This document shows positions 16,446-25,909 of a stretch of 64,000 nt of DNA, piece after piece (the first letter of the stretch is position 1; each line of letters begins with the position of its first letter). The notes below the pieces were generated by a model. It did not search any database. It had not been told where the DNA came from and was given only the letters and a program-made list of their open reading frames with translations. The stretch is from Chitinophagaceae bacterium. Lineage in GTDB: Bacteria > Bacteroidota > Bacteroidia > Cytophagales > Cytophagaceae. Location: positions 1 through 64,000 of the forward strand of contig JAQBNS010000052.1 of the NCBI GenBank assembly GCA_028288405.1. Reading direction: 5' to 3'. The position numbers and the translations under genes were made by a program.

Positions 16446-18314
16446 ATGGAAGGATTTCTAAGTCAAGCTGTCATTTACCTTGCCGCTGCCATTGTTTGCG
16501 TTCCGATCGCCAAGAAGCTTGGCATGGGCTCTGTATTGGGTTACTTGCTGGCAGGTATTTTGATCGGACCCTTCGTGCTCGGATTTATTGGGAGCGAAGG
16601 AAAAGACATCATGCACTTTGCAGAGTTTGGTGTCGTGATGATGTTATTCTTAATAGGATTAGAACTGGAACCTTCGCACATCTGGAAGATGCGACAACTC
16701 ATTGCCGGCATGGGCATATTGCAATTGGCGGGAACTTCCATGTTACTTTTTGCAGGAGCAGTAGCGCTTAAGTTCCCATGGCAAGCGGCGCTGTCCATTA
16801 GTTTAGCCTTCTCCATGTCTTCTACCGCCATTGTCTTACAATCCCTCAAAGAAAAAGGATTGATGCAAACCGCGGCAGGAAGCAGTTCCTTCGCCGTATT
16901 ATTGTTCCAGGACATCTCCGTAATTCCTATTCTAGCCTTTCTTCCTTTGATTGCATTGGCCGGTCCGCACCTTGCGGATCCTACGCACCATACTTTGCTG
17001 GAAGATTTTCCTTCCTGGATGAAAACGGTTGCCGTTATTCTATCCGTGGCGCTTGTGATTCTAGCCGGCCGGTACATTGTTGTTCCATTACTTCGCTTAA
17101 TTGCGAAGACGCATCTTAGAGAATTATTTACAGCCAGCGCTTTACTCATCGTTCTGGCCATTGCTTATTTGATGGAGATCGTCGGCTTAAGCCCTGCATT
17201 GGGTACCTTCCTGGCCGGTGTAGTGTTAGCCAATAGCGAATACCGTCACGAACTGGAAGGTGATTTGGAACCCTTTAAAGGCTTACTATTGGGATTATTT
17301 TTTATTGCTGTCGGCGCGTCTATCAACTTTGAACTCATCGCAGCTCATGCCGCTACGCTTGTTCTCATTGTATCAGCCACAATGATTGTGAAAGCATTGG
17401 TATTGTTTATTACCGGAAAAATCTTTGATCTCAAATTTGATCAGAATTTATTATTTGCCATCGGACTCTCACAAGTCGGTGAATTTGCTTTTGTATTATT
17501 GTCTTTCATTAATGAACTGAATATTCTTTCTACCAACTGGATTAACCTGATGATGGCGGCCACCGCGATCAGCATGACCATCACTCCTTTGCTTTTATTG
17601 CTCAATGAAAAAGTCATACAACCCAGACTCAATACCAATGCACAGGAAGAAAGAGAATCTGACGTGGTCAATCACAACCACCGTGTGGTCATTGCAGGTT
17701 TTTCACATTTCGGCAGTACCATCGGAAGATTTCTGAGAGCTAATAAAATTGAATGTACCATTCTTGATAATAATTCTGATACCGTAGATCTGCTGCGCAA
17801 AATGGGATTTCAGGTTCATTACGGAGATGCGACACGTGCCGACCTTATGGAAATAGCGGGAGCGAATGAAGCAGAAATTTTAATCATCGCCATCAATGAA
17901 CCGGAAACCACCAAGCGCGTAGCAGAGATGGCCAAAAAACATTTCCCGAATCTGGAAATCATGGTGAGAGCACAAGACCGCTATGAAGCTTACGAAATCA
18001 TGGATCTGGGATTGAGAAATATTTACCGCGATACAATTGATACGTCTATACGATTGGGAGTTGATGTCTTGAAGAAATTAGGATTCAGAAGTTATACTGC
18101 GACACGTGCCGGACAAAATTTCTTTAAATACGATGAAGCAGCCATGTGGAGATTGGCCAAAAGCAGACACAACCTTAAACAATACATCTCTGACGTGAAA
18201 CAGGAAATGGCCTTGCAGGAAGAAATTCTATCGGGGGATTTACATTCACATCCCGCACACCTCGATCATTCCTGGGATAGTGAAGCCATCAGAGAAGCCG
18301 TTAACAAACAATAA
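16446..18314 (+). CDS. kefC: KefB/KefC-type K+/H+ antiporter with RCK domain
   Basis: A 622-residue protein, the same size as E. coli KefC. Residues 1 to about 385 contain roughly 12 membrane segments of the CPA2 exchanger family (LGYLLAGILIGP, MMLFLIGLELEP, ALGTFLAGVVLANSEYRHELE). From about residue 405 a TrkA-N/RCK nucleotide-binding domain follows (VVIAGFSHFGSTIGRFL, with the GxGxxG motif degenerate, and VHYGDATRADLMEIAG). It expels K+ in exchange for H+ under electrophile stress in the Kef paradigm. In a bacillithiol producer the thiol signal may differ from glutathione; that is inference. Confidence 0.92.
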   Translation: MEGFLSQAVIYLAAAIVCVPIAKKLGMGSVLGYLLAGILIGPFVLGFIGSEGKDIMHFAEFGVVMMLFLIGLELEPSHIWKMRQLIAGMGILQLAGTSMLLFAGAVALKFPWQAALSISLAFSMSSTAIVLQSLKEKGLMQTAAGSSSFAVLLFQDISVIPILAFLPLIALAGPHLADPTHHTLLEDFPSWMKTVAVILSVALVILAGRYIVVPLLRLIAKTHLRELFTASALLIVLAIAYLMEIVGLSPALGTFLAGVVLANSEYRHELEGDLEPFKGLLLGLFFIAVGASINFELIAAHAATLVLIVSATMIVKALVLFITGKIFDLKFDQNLLFAIGLSQVGEFAFVLLSFINELNILSTNWINLMMAATAISMTITPLLLLLNEKVIQPRLNTNAQEERESDVVNHNHRVVIAGFSHFGSTIGRFLRANKIECTILDNNSDTVDLLRKMGFQVHYGDATRADLMEIAGANEAEILIIAINEPETTKRVAEMAKKHFPNLEIMVRAQDRYEAYEIMDLGLRNIYRDTIDTSIRLGVDVLKKLGFRSYTATRAGQNFFKYDEAAMWRLAKSRHNLKQYISDVKQEMALQEEILSGDLHSHPAHLDHSWDSEAIREAVNKQ

Positions 18315-18337
18315 ATTTCATTTTCTAACCTTGTATC

Positions 18338-18925
18338 ATGAATCCGATTCTCAATCAAAATTTATTTTTAGTCAAAGAACATGTGGGTATGTTCAAGGCA
18401 GCCAATAACTTTGATATTTATAATCCCAACAGCAAAGAAATCCTGTTGACCTGCAGAGAACCCAACCTTGGATTTCTTACCAAGATATTCCGCTTCACGG
18501 ATTACAAACGCATGACTCCTTTTGATATTGAAGTAAAAACACCCACCGGAGAAAAAATATTGTCTGTGAAGAGAGGTGTTTCATTCTTTGTATCCACAGT
18601 AGAAGTATTTGATGAGAAAGATCAGCGCGTAGGAATATTCAAACAACAGTTTTTCTCTATAGGCGGAAAATTCAATGTACTCGATAACGGAGAACATGTC
18701 ATCTGCACTTTGCAAGGGAAATGGACAAGCTGGGATTTTAAATTCATGAAGGACAATACAGAATATGCACACGTCACAAAAAAATGGGCAGGTATAGGGA
18801 AAGAGTTATTTACTACTGCTGATAATTACATATTGGAAATTAAAGATACGGTAGAGCCAGAGAGTCCGCTAAGATTGCTTGTTCTGGCAGCAGTGTTGTG
18901 TATCGATATGGTATTGAAAGAATAA
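18338..18925 (+). CDS. Scramblase/LURP-one-like (tubby-fold) protein
   Basis: A 195-residue protein resembling the phospholipid scramblase-related/LURP-one family: LFLVKEHVGMFKAANNFDIYNP, then repeating beta-strand segments (PFDIEVKTPTGEKILSVKRG, VEVFDEKDQRVGIFKQQFF, FNVLDNGEHVICTLQGKWTSWDF) ending in a hydrophobic C-terminal helix (LRLLVLAAVLCIDMVL) as in scramblases. The bacterial role is not established. It lies 23 bp after kefC, perhaps in the same transcript. Confidence 0.78.
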   Translation: MNPILNQNLFLVKEHVGMFKAANNFDIYNPNSKEILLTCREPNLGFLTKIFRFTDYKRMTPFDIEVKTPTGEKILSVKRGVSFFVSTVEVFDEKDQRVGIFKQQFFSIGGKFNVLDNGEHVICTLQGKWTSWDFKFMKDNTEYAHVTKKWAGIGKELFTTADNYILEIKDTVEPESPLRLLVLAAVLCIDMVLKE

Positions 18926-18937
18926 AAACATTGATCT

Positions 18938-20038
18938 ATGTATTGGCATCGTTTATTTCTGATTCTTTTATTGTTCTATTCTTGCAATGGATTAGCCAAT
19001 ATGGCCGATCCTGTAAGACCAGGAACAATGGGTAAAGTACCTTTTACATCCGAACATATATCCATCGATAAAGAGAATATAACTATTATTCCTTACGGCA
19101 ATTTTTCCAGTGCTCAATTTATAGTAGAATACTACATTAATGCCGACGAGGAATCTGCGGCAGTTCCGTTGGTCTTTTATGCTTCAGATTTCGAAAAGGA
19201 TTTTAAAGTGTGGGTAGATGAAAAGCTTATCAATACTCAACCTATACCAAACTTCCTGCATTCCTCATTGAATAAAAATTATCGTCATCTTGCCGCACAC
19301 TTTTCCCACCCAGATATTGAGGCAACATTTATAAATGATCATTCATCAGATCAGCTGACTACTGTTGAATCAGATTTGAAATATTTTGAAATTCCAATCA
19401 GTATAGGTAAACACATTATACGAGTGGCCTATACTGCTAATTATTGGGTAGATAATTCTTTTAGGATAAGAGAATTCAGTTTCAGGTATGCCCTATCTCC
19501 CGCTTACCAATGGAAATCTTACGGTGATCTCAAAATAACACTGGATGCAAGAAATTTAAATGAAGAGTATCAGCATATTTATACAAACCTTAAAACACCG
19601 GACGAAGGAAGTGTCAATGCTGTTGCGAAATGGCATTACAAAGAGATACCTGTTGATGTGATGATGATCCAATGTAAAGAATATCATCCATGGTTTATAA
19701 GAGCACTGGTCTATCTCAATCCATTATTCTTTATGCTCATTTTGAGTGGTGGCCTGATTTTCTGGCATGTCATAAAAATAGCTCTTAACAGAAAAACAAA
19801 TACTAAAAACACTATTTCAAAAATAGCACTTTACGGAAGTATAGCATTACCTCTTATTGTGCTGCTGACGGTTATTTTTTACAATGAGCTTCTTGCTTCA
19901 TTAACGCACAGTAATGATGGCTATTTCTTTCTTATTCTATTTGCCTATCCTTTCCTTATGCCATGTTACCTTTTTATTATCTGGCTCTACGATTGGGGAT
20001 TGCAGATAAACTATTCGAAGAAAAAGGAATCATTGTAA
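18938..20038 (+). CDS. Membrane-anchored exported protein of unknown function
   Basis: A 366-residue protein with a signal sequence (LFLILLLFYSCNG, possible lipobox YSC), a 220-residue beta-rich extracytoplasmic region, and three hydrophobic segments near the C-terminus (about 253-275, 292-312, 325-350). I do not recognise a family. It follows the scramblase-like gene by 12 bp, so the two may be co-expressed. Confidence 0.7.
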   Translation: MYWHRLFLILLLFYSCNGLANMADPVRPGTMGKVPFTSEHISIDKENITIIPYGNFSSAQFIVEYYINADEESAAVPLVFYASDFEKDFKVWVDEKLINTQPIPNFLHSSLNKNYRHLAAHFSHPDIEATFINDHSSDQLTTVESDLKYFEIPISIGKHIIRVAYTANYWVDNSFRIREFSFRYALSPAYQWKSYGDLKITLDARNLNEEYQHIYTNLKTPDEGSVNAVAKWHYKEIPVDVMMIQCKEYHPWFIRALVYLNPLFFMLILSGGLIFWHVIKIALNRKTNTKNTISKIALYGSIALPLIVLLTVIFYNELLASLTHSNDGYFFLILFAYPFLMPCYLFIIWLYDWGLQINYSKKKESL

Positions 20039-20085
20039 CTCCCATGAAAAGTATTAAATTATAAAAGAGATTATCCACACCAGCT

Positions 20086-21660
20086 ATGAAAAAACCAATC
20101 TATTCCACCTTACTGTTCATGCTTCTTGCACTATCCGCCAGTGCTCAAGTCCAAGCCTTGCTTCCACCCACTGAAGCAGAAAAAACAGAACTCAAGAAAC
20201 TCGTTAAAAACTACGAAGTCTACGTCAACACGATGACGAGTAAAACCATAGCCGCTGATGCGAAGAAACTAGCCTCGGTAAAATACATGAGAGAAAACCT
20301 GATGAAGGGAACTGTCTTTTTCATCAACGATCTGGATACGGCAGATACCAACAAGAAATTTCCTTTCCTTACTTATATGAACAAGCTGGAAGGATCTTAT
20401 GGTGGTGGCAGTATTCATGTGGTATCTTCTACGCTCTTATTTGACAAAATTAAATTTGATCAATGGAGAAGATTTTACTATGCGGAAATTAAAACCAGTG
20501 AAACCATTCAGTGGAAGGAAGTGGTGTCCAATAAAAAACTGGTAACTGACAGCATCACAAAAGTGGCAGACAGTGTTGTAGTTGCCGATACCCTGACGAG
20601 AACAAAGAATTTCAAACTCACTTTTTTCATTCGTTTTGATAAAATGGGTACCGGGTATTCCAACTATAAATTGTGGGCCATCACAGGTCCCGGAGAGATG
20701 CCGGAGTTACCGCCATTGGAACCCTTGCAACAATGGTGGAGTGCTTTAACACCAGAATGGAAAACTTCTTTGCGAACATTAAGAACGATCGATGAATATC
20801 CTGCAGAAGCGGATATAGAAAAACTGACCTATCAGCCTGAATTGGATTTCAGCAATGCAGCGATGACCACTTATGAGCCACTCGCTAAATTTACCAATGT
20901 TAAAAAACTAACCGTCGCCGGTGCCTCCATCAATAGCTTTGAACCGATTTCTAAAATGTCAGGATTAATTTACCTTGACATTTCCAAATCCAAAATAGAA
21001 TCCATTGAAGGCGTGCAAAAACTGACTAAACTGGAAGAGTTTTATTGTATAGGCAATAAACTCACAACGATTGCTCCTGTTGCCACTTGTATCAGTCTTA
21101 TTAAATTCAATTGTTCTGAAAATGATCTGGAAGATATTTCGTACGTAAAAGATCTGATTAACTTAAAAGAACTGAATGTTTCACTGAACATTAAACTAAA
21201 GAATATCGATGCGGTAAAAGCTTTGATCAATATGGAAAAAATATCTTTCCGTAAGATTGAAATCAAAGACTTGACACCGGTACAGAATATGCCCAACCTG
21301 GTATACCTGGATGCCTACAATACAGGAGTGACTTCATTAGAGCCCATTCGCAACATGCAGAAAATATTTCACCTGGATTTGTCCAGCAATAAAATCACCA
21401 CCTTGGATCCGATTCGTAATTATAAATATTTGTTGCGTTTGTATTTGAATACTTCCAGTATTCAGGACTACAGCATCATTGACAATTTCACCTTGTTGCG
21501 TGAACTGGATATTTCAAACTGTCCTCAAATCAAAACGCTCGGAGGCATACATAGACTGGATTTTCTGACTTCCTTAAAGTGTATTCATACCAACATCGAT
21601 AAAGGAGAAATTGCACGGTTCAAGAAAAATCATCCCAACTGTGGAGTAACCTACTATTAA
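20086..21660 (+). CDS. Secreted leucine-rich-repeat protein
   Basis: A 524-residue protein with a signal peptide (ending ASAQ). Residues about 25-240 are a unique N-terminal domain that I cannot assign. Residues about 265-510 are leucine-rich repeats of about 22 residues in the internalin/SDS22-like style (KLTKLEEFYCIGNKLTTIAP, NLVYLDAYNTGVTSLEPI, KIFHLDLSSNKITTLDPI). Such repeats form protein-binding solenoids, so a surface interaction role is likely. No sorting signal is apparent. A strong terminator follows. Confidence 0.85.
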   Translation: MKKPIYSTLLFMLLALSASAQVQALLPPTEAEKTELKKLVKNYEVYVNTMTSKTIAADAKKLASVKYMRENLMKGTVFFINDLDTADTNKKFPFLTYMNKLEGSYGGGSIHVVSSTLLFDKIKFDQWRRFYYAEIKTSETIQWKEVVSNKKLVTDSITKVADSVVVADTLTRTKNFKLTFFIRFDKMGTGYSNYKLWAITGPGEMPELPPLEPLQQWWSALTPEWKTSLRTLRTIDEYPAEADIEKLTYQPELDFSNAAMTTYEPLAKFTNVKKLTVAGASINSFEPISKMSGLIYLDISKSKIESIEGVQKLTKLEEFYCIGNKLTTIAPVATCISLIKFNCSENDLEDISYVKDLINLKELNVSLNIKLKNIDAVKALINMEKISFRKIEIKDLTPVQNMPNLVYLDAYNTGVTSLEPIRNMQKIFHLDLSSNKITTLDPIRNYKYLLRLYLNTSSIQDYSIIDNFTLLRELDISNCPQIKTLGGIHRLDFLTSLKCIHTNIDKGEIARFKKNHPNCGVTYY

Positions 21661-21665
21661 AAAGA

Positions 21666-21700
21666 AAGAGCCGTCAATGATTGACGGCTCTTCTTTTTTA
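21666..21700. terminator. Bidirectional intrinsic terminator
   Basis: AAGAGCCGTCAA (21666-21677) and TTGACGGCTCTT (21681-21692) pair perfectly over 12 bp around TGA, with A-rich and T-rich flanks. It serves the LRR gene (+) and the histone-like gene (-), which converge here. Confidence 0.92.
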
Positions 21701-22084
21701 CATCATTGAAGACTTCCTCGCTGTACTTTTCTTTTTAGCTGTTTTTTTAGCCGTAGATTTTTTAGCCGTTGACTTCTTCGCTGTTTTCTTTGCTGAAGAT
21801 TTTTTAGCGGTCTTCTTAGCAGCTGGTTTCTTTGTCGCCTTTTTAGCAGTGGATTTTTTAGCTGCTTTTTTTGTAGCCGACTTCTTAGCCGTAGCTTTCT
21901 TCGTTGAAGATTTCTTAGATGGAACTTTCGCGCCTTTTGCACGAGCCTCTGAAAGTCCGATTGCAATAGCTTGCTCACGACTTTTTACTTTTTTTCCGCT
22001 GCTTCCTGAACGAAGTGTACCTTTGTTCTTTTTTTTCATGGCGCTTTCCACCATGTCACCTGATTTTTTTGAATACTTTGCCAT
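21698..22084 (-). CDS. DUF6496-type protein with histone-H1-like Lys/Ala tail
   Basis: The ORF extends to 22153, but MAKYSKKSGDMVESAMKKKNKG starting at 22084 is the family start (128 residues). Residues 1-60 are the small DUF6496-like domain (KVKSREQAIAIGLSEARAKGAKVP). The rest is an almost pure KK/KA/ST repeat (for example KKSTAKKATKKPAAKK), like eukaryotic H1 tails and bacterial HctB-type proteins. It is likely to bind DNA or RNA non-specifically as a nucleoid protein. The repeat tail is prone to length change. Confidence 0.85.
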   Translation of the reverse strand: MAKYSKKSGDMVESAMKKKNKGTLRSGSSGKKVKSREQAIAIGLSEARAKGAKVPSKKSSTKKATAKKSATKKAAKKSTAKKATKKPAAKKTAKKSSAKKTAKKSTAKKSTAKKTAKKKSTARKSSMM

Positions 22085-22149
22085 AGTTGTAAAATTAAAG
22101 ATTGATTCCCATTTTAGAGAAAAGAGAAAATTATGCCAATCTATTTTAA

Positions 22150-22240
22150 ACAATTCATGGTCAAGATGAAAGCCACGTAAATAAAGGTATACAGGCTTGA
22201 TGCTTCAACTCAATGAAGCGCTCATCTGACCATGAATTGT
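22150..22240. repeat. Inverted repeat able to form a branched hairpin
   Basis: ACAATTCATGGTCA-A-GATGA (22150-22169) pairs with TCATCTGACCATGAATTGT (22222-22240) over 19 bp with one bulged A. Inside are smaller pairs (AAGCC/GGCTT and GCTTCA/TGAAGC), so a three-way junction is possible. It sits upstream of the histone-like gene and downstream of the CPBP gene, both on the minus strand. Confidence 0.75.
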
Positions 22241-22344
22241 CTATTAATTTCCACACTATCGTTCCAAACAAAAGTATAAGTACCAAAGACCACTTACAAT
22301 ACCTACTATTAAGTATCCTGATACCCTTTATAGGTATCAAAAAT

Positions 22345-23295
22345 CTAATGGTATATCAGGTAATACTGTATCAATGCCATGACCTCCATCAGCAAAGCCA
22401 CGCCTATGTGTATGGCACAGCCACCCAGGATGCTTCGGGAATACAGCGCGATGATACCTAATATATAGCCTCCAAAAATAGATCCTATCGTTTCGGCCAT
22501 CGGCTTTCCGAAATGAAGAAAGGCATAAGCCACGACCATAGGAAGAATAGTATGTTTCCCCATTATGGACGAAAGTCCAATGACTAAGGCTCCTCTAAAC
22601 AATAACTCTACCGTAACAAAATCAAACAGATAGAACACTTCGAAGATCCCGCTCATCTGCGCGCGGGATAATCCAAATACTTCATTCGCTCTCCAGGGTT
22701 TGAAAGAAGGATAAGCTTCTAAGAAATCTGGTTGAAACGAAGCCCAGAAAATAAGCGGAACCATGATCAATAAGAAAACAAAATAAACTTTGTAGTCAAA
22801 TCCTTCGATCGACAATCCATACAAACCCTTCTCCTTTCTATCGTAAATGTACTTCAGAAAAATCAAAGGAATAAAATAGACCAAAGTGGGATACACGTTG
22901 GTAATGATCTTCAATAAAAAATATTGCTCATCATAATTCAAATAATCCCTGCTAAAAATATAATGCGTGTGATGAAAGAACGATCCATCAATACTTAAGA
23001 TCAGCAGAAACAAACTACTCTTGATCCAGAACGCAGCTTTCTTTAAATAATCTTCTTTATACACGAATGCTTTGGGAACAGCGATCGCATAATAGGCAAA
23101 CGCATTAAAACTAAAACTGAAAAAATAATCTTTCCATGAATTCGAATCGTTGATCCACTTTTCCTCTAAATCCCAGTTGTAATTCAAGTAAATGGTGACG
23201 ACAAGAAAAATGGCTGTATAGGCATAAAATCCTATGTTAAAATCAGCTGCAACGAAATCCTTCAGGTATTGACTAATCTTCTTCATGCTATTCAA
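22345..23295 (-). CDS. CPBP-family intramembrane metalloprotease (Abi-like)
   Basis: A 316-residue polytopic membrane protein with about eight helices. The C-terminal half carries the CPBP/Rce1 motifs: FVTVELLFRGALV (usual EExxxR, here with a single Glu before the Arg), YAFLHFGKP (FxxxH) and CAIHIGVALLMEV (HxxxB). The family includes prenyl-protein proteases and bacteriocin self-immunity proteins. The substrate is unknown. It is divergent from the PAS-kinase gene across 182 bp. Confidence 0.85.
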   Translation of the reverse strand: MNSMKKISQYLKDFVAADFNIGFYAYTAIFLVVTIYLNYNWDLEEKWINDSNSWKDYFFSFSFNAFAYYAIAVPKAFVYKEDYLKKAAFWIKSSLFLLILSIDGSFFHHTHYIFSRDYLNYDEQYFLLKIITNVYPTLVYFIPLIFLKYIYDRKEKGLYGLSIEGFDYKVYFVFLLIMVPLIFWASFQPDFLEAYPSFKPWRANEVFGLSRAQMSGIFEVFYLFDFVTVELLFRGALVIGLSSIMGKHTILPMVVAYAFLHFGKPMAETIGSIFGGYILGIIALYSRSILGGCAIHIGVALLMEVMALIQYYLIYH

Positions 23296-23477
23296 AAAAC
23301 AAAGCTATCTATTTTATTTGATTTGTGCTCAGGAGGCAAAAAATGTTTAAACAATTACCTTATTCCATCATAAATAATGGACACTTTTCTTTCGATTTTC
23401 GCTATTATCTATAACCAAAATGGGTATCTTAAAGTAAAAGGAAAGAAGAGTGAAATTGTTACACCCAAATTAATCCG

Positions 23478-24629
23478 ATGGATCTATTCTCCGATAACAT
23501 TAAGATTGAAGACCTGGGCACTGCCACCAGACTTTTTAACGAAAGCAGAACAGGATTTTTAAAACTATTTAATAACAGCCCCGTGTGCATGAGCATGACC
23601 GCGACTACACTGGGAAAGCGAGCCTATAAAAGAGTCAATAAAAAGTTTATAGAAAAATTTGAGTTCTCTGAAGAAGAAATCATTGGCCGGACCTCTGTAG
23701 AAATAGGAATATTGGATACAGAAGAATCACTGCGTGTAGGAGCTATTATTAAAGAAAAAGGAAGACTGCAAAACGACTATGTAAAATGCATCACAAAAAG
23801 CGGAAAAATAGTGCATACGGTTTCTTCTATTGAATTTATGGAAATGAATGAAGAAACATACTTGGTTTCTTTCTTTGTAGACATTACACAAATCATAGAG
23901 CAACAAGCCATTATTGAACAGCACGCCAAACAGCTTGAGACGGCCAATAAAGAATTAGAAGCTTTCTCTTATTCGGTATCGCATGATCTGCGGGCTCCCT
24001 TGCGTGCGATAGACGGTTACGCCAAAAGTTTAGAAGAAGATTTTTATTCCATTGTCAACGAAGAAGGAAAAAGAATGTTGAGTGCCATTCAGCGCAATGC
24101 GAAGAAAATGGGCAATCTCATCGATGACCTCTTAGCTTTTGCAAAATTAGGAAAGAAAGCAGTCCTGAAAACCGATATTGATATGGTGAGTCTTTTTCAG
24201 GAAGTGTTGTTCGATCTGAAACAGACTACCCATCACAAAGCGGAAATAAAAACGGGGACTTTACATGCGATCAAAGGAGATTATGCTTTGATGAAACAAG
24301 TCCTCATCAACTTACTCTCTAATGCCATCAAATACTCTGCGCGCAAAGAAAGTCCACTTGTTGAAATCAGTTCTGAGATAAAAGACGATCAGATCCTGTA
24401 CACGATAAAAGACAATGGAGAAGGATTTGACATGAAATATGCGGATAAATTGTTTGGCGTGTTTCAACGCTTGCACAGCAGCGATCAGTTTGAAGGAACA
24501 GGTGTTGGCTTAGCCATTGTACAACGGATAGTTGACAAACACGGTGGAACGATCTCCGCCAACGCAGAAATAGGCAAAGGTGCTACATTTTGTTTTACTA
24601 TTCCTCTAAAAGAAGAGTCGATTGTTTGA
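23478..24629 (+). CDS. PAS-domain sensor histidine kinase
   Basis: A 383-residue soluble kinase. Residues about 25-140 are a PAS domain (FLKLFNNSPVCMSM ... DITQII). A short coiled linker (about 140-160) leads to HisKA with the H-box FSYSVSHDLRAPLRAI (His169), and the ATPase domain shows the N box (LINLLSNAIKYS), G1 (DNGEGF) and G2 (GTGVGLAI). The H-box type matches phytochrome-like/HWE-adjacent kinases common in Bacteroidota. No response regulator adjoins. Its stop codon directly abuts the stop of the convergent murF. Confidence 0.9.
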   Translation: MDLFSDNIKIEDLGTATRLFNESRTGFLKLFNNSPVCMSMTATTLGKRAYKRVNKKFIEKFEFSEEEIIGRTSVEIGILDTEESLRVGAIIKEKGRLQNDYVKCITKSGKIVHTVSSIEFMEMNEETYLVSFFVDITQIIEQQAIIEQHAKQLETANKELEAFSYSVSHDLRAPLRAIDGYAKSLEEDFYSIVNEEGKRMLSAIQRNAKKMGNLIDDLLAFAKLGKKAVLKTDIDMVSLFQEVLFDLKQTTHHKAEIKTGTLHAIKGDYALMKQVLINLLSNAIKYSARKESPLVEISSEIKDDQILYTIKDNGEGFDMKYADKLFGVFQRLHSSDQFEGTGVGLAIVQRIVDKHGGTISANAEIGKGATFCFTIPLKEESIV

Positions 24630-25907
24630 TTAACAGTCCAACACACGCTCCAACTTCATCCCTCTGGAACCCTTGATGAATACATGTGCATGCTTGATTC
24701 TATCCCAATCAAAATCCTTGAGTAACAATTCGGGATCCGGATAATAGACAAACTTAGGACTCAACGCAGCAGCATATTGCATATTCTTTCCACACAATAC
24801 TACTTTGTCATAATCTTGTTGCAATAACCATTTGCCCAGTTCTTCGTGCTCGTATTGCGTCTCTGCACCTAGCTCCAACATGTCTCCAAGGATAACCACT
24901 TTGTGCTTGGCTTCCTGCTTGGTAAAATTAGTCAAGGCTGCGCGCATGGAAGAAGGATTGGCATTGTAGGCATCCAACATGATGATGTTACTGCCAAATA
25001 CTAAATGCTGTGAACGATTATTTTTAGGAATATAATTTTCGATCGCTTCATCACACAAATTCAATGGTACATCAAAATACTTACCGACACATTGTGCCGC
25101 TTCCATATTGTAAAAATTATAGACACCGTTAAAATGTGTTTTTATTCTTCTTTCTTTCTCGTCTGTATAAATAACAACAGGAACTTCTTGTACCAATTCT
25201 GTCCAGCTGTAATCTCCCCTGCTTCCATAATAAATTACTTTCTCTACTGTACATTCTTTCTTCAATACTTCGTCTTCACTGCGTACGAAAGCCGTACCGC
25301 CTGTAGCCTGCAAGTAACGGTACAATTCTCCTTTGCCTTTCTTCACTCCTTCTATTCCGCCAAAACCTTCTAAATGCGCTTTGCCCATATTGGTGATCAA
25401 ACCGTGCGTCGGTTCTACGATGGCGCAATAACCTTCAATTTCTTTTTGATGATTGGCGCCCATTTCTACAATCACCATTTCTGTTCCTTTCGCTACGCTC
25501 AATAAGGTGAGCGGAATGCCGATGTGATTGTTCAAGTTGCCTTGGGTACAATACGTTTTGTATTTTTTGGCCAGCACGGTATACATTAGTTCCTTGGTAG
25601 TTGTTTTGCCGTTTGATCCGGTAATGGCAATAAAAGGAACGCTGAACTGGCGACGGTGATGTAAAGCCAGTTGTTGCAAAGCGACTAATGTATCTTCCAC
25701 TACAATATATTGTTCGGTCAATGCATAACTCACATCATCAATGACCGCATAACTCGCTCCGGCTTCCAATGCTTTCGCTGCAAAATCATTCGCATTAAAA
25801 TTAGGGCCTTTCAATGCAAAAAATAGTTGTCCCGATTTTACTGTACGGGTATCGGTATTCACGCCAGTGGAATTAAGGTATAAATGATATAATGCTTCTA
25901 TTGTCAT
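24630..25907 (-). CDS. murF: UDP-MurNAc-tripeptide--D-Ala-D-Ala ligase
   Basis: A 425-residue Mur ligase that adds D-Ala-D-Ala to the UDP-MurNAc tripeptide in the cytoplasmic part of peptidoglycan synthesis. The ATP loop ITGSNGKTTTKEL (about 95-107) and NNHIGIPLTLL, VEMGANHQKEIEGY, LDAYNANPSSMRAAL and LGDMLELGAET are all MurF-typical. It lies outside a dcw cluster, as is frequent in this phylum. The omega-amidase gene is 2 bp upstream. Confidence 0.95.
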   Translation of the reverse strand: MTIEALYHLYLNSTGVNTDTRTVKSGQLFFALKGPNFNANDFAAKALEAGASYAVIDDVSYALTEQYIVVEDTLVALQQLALHHRRQFSVPFIAITGSNGKTTTKELMYTVLAKKYKTYCTQGNLNNHIGIPLTLLSVAKGTEMVIVEMGANHQKEIEGYCAIVEPTHGLITNMGKAHLEGFGGIEGVKKGKGELYRYLQATGGTAFVRSEDEVLKKECTVEKVIYYGSRGDYSWTELVQEVPVVIYTDEKERRIKTHFNGVYNFYNMEAAQCVGKYFDVPLNLCDEAIENYIPKNNRSQHLVFGSNIIMLDAYNANPSSMRAALTNFTKQEAKHKVVILGDMLELGAETQYEHEELGKWLLQQDYDKVVLCGKNMQYAAALSPKFVYYPDPELLLKDFDWDRIKHAHVFIKGSRGMKLERVLDC

Positions 25908-25909
25908 GA

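Noticed and set aside
16541-17161. 206-codon minus-strand ORF
   Set aside because: Antisense to the kefC membrane domain; composition reflects inverted hydrophobic codons.
21681-22169. 162-codon plus-strand ORF rich in Phe/Ala/Val
   Set aside because: Mirror of the Lys/Ala histone-like tail on the other strand; the hydrophobic repeats come from AAA/GCT codons read in reverse.
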